A program made the position numbers and the translations under genes. 11,945 nt of DNA from contig BNTV01000137.1 of the NCBI GenBank assembly GCA_025996865.1, positions 1 to 11,945 of the forward strand, written 5' to 3'. The notes beneath the pieces are model-generated. The model was not told the origin of the DNA and ran no database searches. It worked only from the letters and a program-made list of their open reading frames with translations. This document shows, one piece after another, positions 6,788 through 11,945 of this stretch (position 1 is the stretch's first letter; each line of letters starts with the position of its first letter). Source of the DNA: Bacteroidia bacterium (GTDB lineage: Bacteria > Bacteroidota > Bacteroidia > Bacteroidales > Azobacteroidaceae).

Positions 6788-6883
6788 ATTGTCGCGATTT
6801 TGTTCCATGAAATTTCTCAATATGCTAATATTCTGCGAATTATGAAAATATTACTGTATTCCCGACGTAAAAATTGCGACAAT
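6788..6883. repeat. Spaced inverted repeat, 14-bp arms with one mismatch
   Basis: ATTGTCGCGATTTT (6788-6801) is matched on the opposite strand by AAAATTGCGACAAT (6870-6883), differing at one position. The arms are 68 bases apart and define a 96-base interval. It could be a pair of operator half-sites or the ends of a tiny non-autonomous element. No target-site duplication is obvious. Confidence 0.5.
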
Positions 6884-6992
6884 GTCAGTTGTTGGTATGT
6901 TTTTATTAATAAATTCATTATAAAGTGAAGTAATTAAAAATCAATGAGTTGTGAAAACTCGTCATTATAAGCCGATTAACGACATTTAGGGG

Positions 6993-7013
6993 ATGGCAGG
7001 TCAAACCCGCCAT
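6993..7013. repeat. REP-like palindromic hairpin upstream of the anti-sigma gene
   Basis: ATGGCAGG (6993-7000), loop TCAAA, and CCCGCCAT (7006-7013) pair with a single mismatch (A6998 against C7008). It is a GC-rich island inside very AT-rich DNA. The form (GGCGGG-like arms around TCAA, followed by ATGAC) resembles dispersed palindromic repeats I know from several bacterial genomes. I cannot confirm its copy number. Confidence 0.5.
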
Positions 7014-7154
7014 GACAAAAGAGAAATGTAAATTATTATTTAGCATCTCAAAAAAAGAATTATCCGAAAAAAATCAACTTTTTTTTAAATTTTTTCAAAA
7101 ACGAATAGTAGTTTTTATTTTTTTTTACGACTATAAAGATACAACGTTAAAAAA

Positions 7155-8159
7155 ATGAAAGACAAATTTCAGAACTTATTGGAACAATTTCATCACCATC
7201 AACTTTCCAAAGATGATTTGATGGCGCTTTTTGAATGGATCAATTCTCCCGAAGGAGCCGCTGAATACGACCATTACCTGTCGGATCAGCAGGAAACTTT
7301 GGAAGGAAAAAGTTTAACGCCGTTCAGACTGGATACGGAAAAAATGCTTCGTAAGGCAAAGAAAAAGGGCAACATCAAAACGCCTGTCGTTTTGAGATGG
7401 CCGGAAATAAGAAAGTATGCTGCAATTCTGATTGTGGCGCTGCTGACCGGAGGCGCTGCGACGTGGTGGTTTAATGAAAAAAGCGAAGCCGGAAAGAACG
7501 ACGTCGTATTTGCCGTATCCGCAGGACACAAGGGAACACTAACGCTCCCCGACGGAAGCGAAGTGTGGCTAAACTCCGAAAGCAGTGTGACTTATCCCGA
7601 ATCCGGCAAGCGGCGGATACGCTTGGAAGGAGAGGCTTATTTGCAGGTTTCGAAAGACAAAGAGCATCCATTTGTGGTGACTACCCCTTATGCCGACATT
7701 ATTGTGTATGGTACTCAATTTAATGTTTCGGCCTTTCCGGACGATTCGATTGTCAATGTGTCGCTGGTTGAAGGAAGTGTGGGGATACGCATTGCCGGAC
7801 AGAAAGCCATTACCCATATCGTACCCGGTCAGGTGGCGCAACTTAACGCCCGAAACGGGCATTTGAACATCAATGACAAAGATTTGTCGGATATAGCCTT
7901 GTGGCGCAATGAAACGCTTCAGATTATCAATGAAGACCCCGCTGCTTTGTGCCGGAAAATGGAAACATGGTATGGCGTAAATGTCCGGTTAACGAACAGT
8001 CCGCAATGGAATCACAAATACAACATGACCATCCGCCATGAGACGATTGAGGAAATGTTGGCGCTGATTAACAAGCTGACTCCCATCAAATTTACCATTC
8101 AAGAAAAAGAAGTGACCATTGAATACATAAAAAATAATAATCTAATAATTAAAAAATGA
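7155..8159 (+). CDS. FecR-type anti-sigma factor (DUF4974)
   Basis: 334 residues. The order is an N-terminal cytoplasmic helical region (1-85, the expected sigma-binding part, with LSKDDLMALFEWINSP), one transmembrane helix (about 88-106, YAAILIVALLTGGAATWWF), a periplasmic FecR domain (about 117-212: AGHKGTLTLPDGSEVWLNSES, RIRLEGEAYLQVSKD, HPFVVTTP, VYGTQFNVSAFP, VSLVEGSVGI) and a C-terminal DUF4974 domain (about 255-324, which contacts the receptor's STN domain). The family holds a cognate ECF sigma factor at the inner membrane until the loaded outer-membrane transporter signals. The stop is one base before the SusC-type ATG, so the two are co-transcribed and probably coupled. Unusually, no sigma factor gene precedes it within 450 bases. 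Confidence 0.93.
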   Translation: MKDKFQNLLEQFHHHQLSKDDLMALFEWINSPEGAAEYDHYLSDQQETLEGKSLTPFRLDTEKMLRKAKKKGNIKTPVVLRWPEIRKYAAILIVALLTGGAATWWFNEKSEAGKNDVVFAVSAGHKGTLTLPDGSEVWLNSESSVTYPESGKRRIRLEGEAYLQVSKDKEHPFVVTTPYADIIVYGTQFNVSAFPDDSIVNVSLVEGSVGIRIAGQKAITHIVPGQVAQLNARNGHLNINDKDLSDIALWRNETLQIINEDPAALCRKMETWYGVNVRLTNSPQWNHKYNMTIRHETIEEMLALINKLTPIKFTIQEKEVTIEYIKNNNLIIKK

Positions 8160-8160
8160 C

Positions 8161-11100
8161 ATGCAAAGATTGCAAAAACTAATTAAAACAACAAATGCCG
8201 GTAGTAAATATAAAATATGGGTATTCTCCGGCATCCTGTTTTTTATGACCGCAGTTGCGGCGCATGCACAAGACGCTATCAACAAGCGGATTGATGTAAC
8301 ACTATCTAATGCCACATTGAAAGACTTGTTTGCTGTGATCGAACGAAATTCCAATTTCAGGTTTCTTTATGATGCGGCGGATATTGACACAAATGTTCCG
8401 GTGTCGGCCAATTACCGTAATACCAGTATCCAACAGATATTGAAGGAAAAGTTAACCGGTGTGGTTTACGAGGTAGATGAAAACCAAATTGTGGTGAAAA
8501 GCAAGGCCAGAGAGAGTAAGGAAAAGAATGTAGTTTCACAGCAAAGCGGACGGAAATTGACCGGTAAAGTAGTGGACAAAAACGGCGAGGCTTTGCCCGG
8601 CGCCACCATTCTGGTGGTGGGCAGTCCGCGAGGTGTATTTGCCGACGAAAACGGTAATTTCGAAATGGACAATGTCGCCGTCGGTACAAAATTGTCTGCT
8701 TCGTTGATTGGTATGCAGACCAAACCATTTGATTTTCAAGGGAAAGGCGACCTGATTATTGTGCTTGAAGACAATATCAACGAATTGAACGAAGTAACGA
8801 TTGTGGCATTTGGTAAACAGAAGAAAAGCAGCGTGGTAGCCTCCATTGAGACGGTCAACACCAAGGATTTGCGGGTACCTGCCTCCAACCTTACCTCCGC
8901 TTTTGCAGGGAAAATTCCGGGCTTGATTTCGTACCAGACCAGCGGCGAACCGGGTGCTGACAATGCCCAATTCTTCGTGCGCGGCGTTACCACCTTCGGG
9001 TACGCTACATCGCCTCTGATACTGATTGACGGATTTGAATCCACCTCCGATGATTTGGCGCGCATGACAGCCGATGACATTGAAAGCTTCTCCATCCTGA
9101 AAGACGCTTCGGCGGCTGTGCTCTACGGTTCACGCGGCGCCAACGGCATCATCTTAGTCACCACGAAGAGCGGAAATGAAGGCAAAGTGAAAATCAATGC
9201 GCGTATGGATGTCAACGTGAGCGCCCCTACCGAGCTTCCCGAAATGATTGACGGCATAGAATACATGCGCTTGTATAACCGGGCATATTTGTCGGACTTC
9301 CCTGATGAAAATGCCTATTACAGTGAGCAGAAAATACAGGCCACTATAAGAGGCGACAATCCGATGATTTACCCCAATGTGAACTGGTATGACATGCTGT
9401 TCAACAAACAGACCATCAACACCAAGGCAAACGTGAATGTATCGGGAGGCGGAAAAGTAGCGACCTACTTTGTATCTGCCGGTTACGAAAACGAAAACGG
9501 TTTGTTGAAAGTGGATAACCGGAATAATTTCAACAACAATATCAATATCGACCGCTTCAATCTTCGTAACAATGTTACCATGAAACTGACGCCCACCACG
9601 ACCTTGGACACTCGCTTACAGGCTCGTTATGAGAAATATACAGGCCCAAACACATCTGCAAGCGACATCTTCCAGATGGTAATGAGCGGCAACCCTGTTG
9701 ACTTCCCGGCCGTATATAAACCGGACGAAGCCAATCGTTATACCGACCATACGCTATTTGGAAGTCGTCCGATTGGTACGGATGGCCAGAAACCAAATCC
9801 TTATGCCGAGATGGTAAGGGGCTATGAAACACGGGACGAAAGTACCGTTACTGCACAGGCCACTATCTTGCAGGATTTGGATTTCATTACCAAGGGTTTA
9901 AAAATTCAAGCCAAAGCCTCTGCCAGCACTTGGAGCAGATATGGAATGAAAAGGTCCTACCGGCCGTTTTACTATGATGTGCAGTCATATAACTCAATGA
10001 CGGATGAGTATCGTTTACTTCTCCTGAATCCTACCGGACCAAATGGCGGGTCAAACTCGCTTACACAAAACGATCCTCTCCGCAACACTTCCGCCAAATA
10101 CTATTTTGAGGTACGCGCGAATTGGGACCGTACCTTCGACAAACACTCCATTGGCGCCATGACGGTAATGATGGTACAGGAAAACCTGTTTGCCATATCG
10201 GGTACCAATTTATTTGAATCCCTGCCGGAACGGAACGTCGGCAATTCAGGGCGCTTAACCTACGATTACGATGACCGTTATTTCGTTGAATTTGGGTATG
10301 GATACAATGGTTCCGAGAAATTCAGCGGTTCCAAACGATTCGGTTTCTTCCCCTCCATAGGCGCAGGCTGGCTGATTTCCAACGAGTCTTTCTGGGCGTC
10401 CGCCAAAGATGTCGTTGACCTGCTGAAATTGAAATTTACCTGGGGAAAGGTCGGCAACGATGCTATCGCAAGCAGGGACAATCGTTTTCACTTTATGTCG
10501 CAGATTAACCCCGGTGGAAGAGGCTATCGTTGGGGAGAACAAATGAATAACACTTACAATGGTTACAGCATTGCAAGGTATGCCAACCCCAATATTGGTT
10601 GGGAAGTATCCGAAAAATACAATCTGGGTTTGGAAGTGGCCCTGTTCAAGAACGGGCCGCTCAAATTGCAGGTGGACGTATTCAAGGATAACCGGCGCAA
10701 TATCTATATGGAGCGTTCGAACATCCCGTCCACAGTCGGTCTTCAATCAATAGACGGCATTTACGGTAATGTCGGCGCGATGGAATCGAAGGGTATTGAT
10801 GCATCCATTGATTATCAGAAATTTTTTACCAAAGATTTCTGGCTCACAGGACGTGCCAACCTGACGTATGCCGTAAACAAATATACGGAATATGACGAAC
10901 CGGATTATGCGGACGAATACCTCAATAGAAAGGGGCGCAGCGCCGGTGTACGGTGGGGATATGTGGCAGAGCGCCTCTTTGTGGATGATGCCGAAGTTGC
11001 CAAATCCCCGAGTCAACTTTCGCTCGGCAGTATTCCCCAAGGCGGCGACATCAAATACAGGGATATCAACGGTGATGGTGTGATCAATATGAATGACAGA

Positions 11101-11271
11101 ATCGCCATGGGCTTCCCCACAACCCCTGAAATGCAGTACGGCTTCGGATTATCCGGCGGCTATAAGAAGTTTGATGCTTCTTTCTTCTTCCAGGGGAATG
11201 CAAGAGTATCGTTCTTCATCGACCCCAGAGGTGATTATGATAATAATAATAAACGGATGCCAAGGCATTAA
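8161..11271 (+). CDS. SusC/RagA-type TonB-dependent transporter, C-terminally truncated at a fold-back junction
   Basis: 1036 residues as it stands. Domains: signal peptide 1-37 (ending AAHAQ), STN signalling domain about 45-115, carboxypeptidase-regulatory-like domain about 132-205 (GKVVDKNGEALPGATILV), SusC TonB-box-like stretch NEVTIVAFGKQKKSSVV (210-226), plug about 235-338 (ILKDASAAVLYGSRGANGII), then the barrel. Residues 1-1031 (to 11253) are native; the last five (RMPRH) come from reversed susD sequence after the junction at 11254/11255. The missing 122 C-terminal residues are on the minus strand at 11489-11856 and rejoin exactly in frame, giving a 1153-residue protein, a normal SusC length. 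Without the last strands and terminal aromatic residue the product could not insert as a proper barrel. The STN domain and upstream anti-sigma gene mark it as a signal-transducing transporter for a glycan or similar nutrient; the substrate is unknown. Confidence 0.92.
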   Translation: MQRLQKLIKTTNAGSKYKIWVFSGILFFMTAVAAHAQDAINKRIDVTLSNATLKDLFAVIERNSNFRFLYDAADIDTNVPVSANYRNTSIQQILKEKLTGVVYEVDENQIVVKSKARESKEKNVVSQQSGRKLTGKVVDKNGEALPGATILVVGSPRGVFADENGNFEMDNVAVGTKLSASLIGMQTKPFDFQGKGDLIIVLEDNINELNEVTIVAFGKQKKSSVVASIETVNTKDLRVPASNLTSAFAGKIPGLISYQTSGEPGADNAQFFVRGVTTFGYATSPLILIDGFESTSDDLARMTADDIESFSILKDASAAVLYGSRGANGIILVTTKSGNEGKVKINARMDVNVSAPTELPEMIDGIEYMRLYNRAYLSDFPDENAYYSEQKIQATIRGDNPMIYPNVNWYDMLFNKQTINTKANVNVSGGGKVATYFVSAGYENENGLLKVDNRNNFNNNINIDRFNLRNNVTMKLTPTTTLDTRLQARYEKYTGPNTSASDIFQMVMSGNPVDFPAVYKPDEANRYTDHTLFGSRPIGTDGQKPNPYAEMVRGYETRDESTVTAQATILQDLDFITKGLKIQAKASASTWSRYGMKRSYRPFYYDVQSYNSMTDEYRLLLLNPTGPNGGSNSLTQNDPLRNTSAKYYFEVRANWDRTFDKHSIGAMTVMMVQENLFAISGTNLFESLPERNVGNSGRLTYDYDDRYFVEFGYGYNGSEKFSGSKRFGFFPSIGAGWLISNESFWASAKDVVDLLKLKFTWGKVGNDAIASRDNRFHFMSQINPGGRGYRWGEQMNNTYNGYSIARYANPNIGWEVSEKYNLGLEVALFKNGPLKLQVDVFKDNRRNIYMERSNIPSTVGLQSIDGIYGNVGAMESKGIDASIDYQKFFTKDFWLTGRANLTYAVNKYTEYDEPDYADEYLNRKGRSAGVRWGYVAERLFVDDAEVAKSPSQLSLGSIPQGGDIKYRDINGDGVINMNDRIAMGFPTTPEMQYGFGLSGGYKKFDASFFFQGNARVSFFIDPRGDYDNNNKRMPRH
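11166..11254 (+). repeat. Left arm of an 89-bp perfect inverted repeat
   Basis: These 89 bases of SusC coding sequence are exactly the reverse complement of 11857-11945. Identity stops abruptly at 11254: here it continues GGATGCC, while the other copy continues ATGGCAT. The right arm runs to the window edge, so the true repeat may be much longer. Confidence 0.97.
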
Positions 11272-11452
11272 CAGCCTCTTCTCTACGGGAATAGATAGTT
11301 TCAAGGGTCAAGTACTTGTCAGGTACAACATCCAAATAATTGTTACACGACGGCAAAATGCACATCGCAGCAACAATGATTGTAGAGACGCGATGCGTCG
11401 CGTCTTTACGCGCCACGTCCGCAATTATCTTTTTACAAATATCTTTAATCAT
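11216..11452 (-). pseudogene. 5' fragment of a susD-type lipoprotein gene, reversed and cut at the junction
   Basis: Frame from the ATG at 11452 for 78 codons, of which only the first 66 (11255-11452) are native susD; the last 12 (VYYYYHNHLWGR) are antisense SusC sequence inside the inverted repeat. It has an N-terminal signal with lipobox LPSC (Cys36) followed by NNYLDVVPDKYLTLE, the classical start of a SusD/RagB outer-membrane lipoprotein, then the helix ETIYSRREEAVNALAS. A full protein would be about 500 residues or more, so this is a fragment. It lies 36 bases after the stop of the SusC C-terminal piece on the same strand, the usual susC-susD order. A palindromic repeat is translated within its n-region (about residues 15-24), giving an unusually long and charged leader. 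Alternatively the cut is only an assembly artefact and the gene is whole in the cell. Confidence 0.8.
11382..11409. repeat. REP-like palindrome inserted in the susD signal-peptide region
   Basis: Arms GTAGAGACGCGA (11382-11393) and TCGCGTCTTTAC (11398-11409) around loop TGCG pair fully except for one G-T. The GAGACGCGA..TCGCGTCT core resembles widely dispersed palindromic repeats known from cyanobacterial and other bacterial genomes. On the susD strand it is read as RKDATHRVST with no frame disruption. Confidence 0.75.
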
Positions 11453-11458
11453 ATTTTA

Positions 11459-11490
11459 ATTCTTAGTTTTTAGTTTTTAATTTTTAGTTT
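11459..11490. repeat. Low-complexity TTTTTAGT repeats between susC end and susD start
   Basis: The plus strand carries repeated TTAGTTTT/TTTTTAGT-like units across the short spacer between the SusC stop (11489-11491) and the susD ATG (11450-11452). It is A-rich on the coding strand, as is common before Bacteroidetes start codons; no Shine-Dalgarno sequence is seen. Confidence 0.5.
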
Positions 11491-11945
11491 AAAACGCAAG
11501 TTGCAGTCCCACATTAAAGCGTCGATTCAGCGGATATCCCATACCGTTGCCGCCCATTTCGGGGTCCCATTGTTTGAAGGGAGTGAGGACGAACAGGTTT
11601 TCCGCACTGAAATAGAGACGGATGTTTTCCAATCCCAACCGTTTGATGCCGCTGAAATTGTAACCTGCTTCAACGGTTTTCAGACGCAGGAACGAGCCGT
11701 CACGCAACCACCACGAAGATTGCTGCGTATTGTTAGCCACCTCCTGCGTAGATAGACGCGGCCAGAAGGCATGAACGTCCGGATTGGTCTCTGTCCACGC
11801 ACCACGTGTTACCATCGCCAAGGCATTGCGACGATTTTGGAATGGAGCGATGCCATGTTTATTATTATTATCATAATCACCTCTGGGGTCGATGAAGAAC
11901 GATACTCTTGCATTCCCCTGGAAGAAGAAAGAAGCATCAAACTTC
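11489..11945 (-). CDS. C-terminal 151 residues of the SusC-type transporter, reversed (open at window edge)
   Basis: The frame enters from the window edge and stops at 11489. Its first 29 residues (KFDASFFFQGN to DYDNNNK) are identical to residues 1003-1031 of the truncated transporter on the plus strand. It then continues with the expected SusC tail: HGIAPFQNRRNAL, HAFWPRLSTQEV, SSWWLRDGSFLRLKTVEAGY, LYFSAENLFVLTPFKQWDPE, MGGNGMGYPLNRRFNVGLQLAF, with the aromatic C-terminal residue needed for outer-membrane assembly. It is exactly the segment missing from the plus-strand gene and fits it in frame. An internal ATG near 11821 would give a 110-residue frame, but that is only part of this larger frame. 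Whether a complete second copy lies beyond the window cannot be seen. Confidence 0.93.
   Translation of the reverse strand, partial: KFDASFFFQGNARVSFFIDPRGDYDNNNKHGIAPFQNRRNALAMVTRGAWTETNPDVHAFWPRLSTQEVANNTQQSSWWLRDGSFLRLKTVEAGYNFSGIKRLGLENIRLYFSAENLFVLTPFKQWDPEMGGNGMGYPLNRRFNVGLQLAF
11857..11945 (-). repeat. Right arm of the 89-bp perfect inverted repeat
   Basis: Exact reverse complement of 11166-11254, base for base, ending only because the window ends. The two arms enclose 602 bases (11255-11856) that hold the reversed SusC C-terminus and the reversed susD start. Confidence 0.97.

Larger units (their letters stand above)
6705..7154. other. 450-bp AT-rich intergenic region without a gene
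   Basis: This gap separates the divergent ATPase-like and anti-sigma genes. It has no coding frame with recognisable content and, unlike most FecR/SusC loci, no ECF sigma factor gene or visible remnant. It contains a spaced inverted repeat (6788-6883), a small hairpin (6944-6950 with 6956-6962), a REP-like hairpin (6993-7013) and long A and T runs (7050-7130). I found no TAnnTTTG on the plus strand before the anti-sigma gene, so that operon may use an alternative sigma factor. Confidence 0.7.

Noticed and set aside
11166..11945. Two different susC paralogues meeting tail to tail.
   Set aside because: The 89 shared bases are perfectly identical and the right-hand tail completes the left-hand gene exactly in frame, which fits one gene duplicated by inversion or an artefact better than two paralogues.
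1..11945. CRISPR arrays, tRNA, rRNA genes, insertion-sequence transposases.
   Set aside because: I saw no regularly spaced repeats with unique spacers, no tRNA-like cloverleaf, no rRNA sequence and no transposase or recombinase frame.

Overview
The window looks like chromosomal DNA from a member of the Bacteroidetes, most likely the order Bacteroidales; I cannot name the genus. The evidence is a SusC/RagA-type TonB-dependent transporter with a SusD-type lipoprotein start, a FecR/DUF4974 anti-sigma factor, a FimB/Mfa2-like fimbrial lipoprotein beside a DUF3575 protein, a periplasmic-TPR/AraC hybrid regulator, AT-rich intergenic DNA, and several matches to the Bacteroidetes promoter consensus TTTG-N19-21-TAnnTTTG.

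Left part (1-3891, all minus strand). Reading leftwards from about 3890: an unrecognised small secreted protein (3490-3891), a membrane-anchored TPR plus AraC-type regulator (1578-3332), a strong terminator hairpin (1511-1546), then a short operon of a small membrane protein (1177-1437), a DUF3575 outer-membrane-type protein (578-1156) and the N-terminal part of a fimbrial-type lipoprotein (1-574, cut by the window edge). The most economical reading is a surface-fimbria locus with its own membrane-spanning regulator.

Middle (4034-6669). A single GT2 family glycosyltransferase on the plus strand converges with a minus-strand AAA-ATPase-like/PD-(D/E)XK protein of the type heavily expanded in Bacteroidales. 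A 450-base AT-rich gap (6705-7154) follows. It holds a REP-like hairpin and a distant inverted repeat, and no ECF sigma factor gene.

Right part (7155-11945). An anti-sigma factor (FecR/DUF4974) and a SusC-type transporter with an STN domain are packed one base apart, a signal-transducing nutrient-uptake arrangement whose sigma factor is not in the window. The transporter is intact to residue 1031 and then runs into a fold-back junction at 11254/11255. From there to the window end the sequence is on the opposite strand: the first 66 codons of susD (reversed), then the missing C-terminus of SusC (reversed), then an exact reverse complement of 89 bases of SusC that reaches the window edge. Rejoining the pieces gives an uninterrupted 1153-residue SusC followed 36 bases later by susD. 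The arrangement is therefore either a recent inverted duplication or, quite plausibly, an amplification or assembly chimera. It does not behave like a working phase switch, because susD is cut in both orientations. The susD signal-peptide region also carries a palindromic REP-like insertion that is translated in frame.
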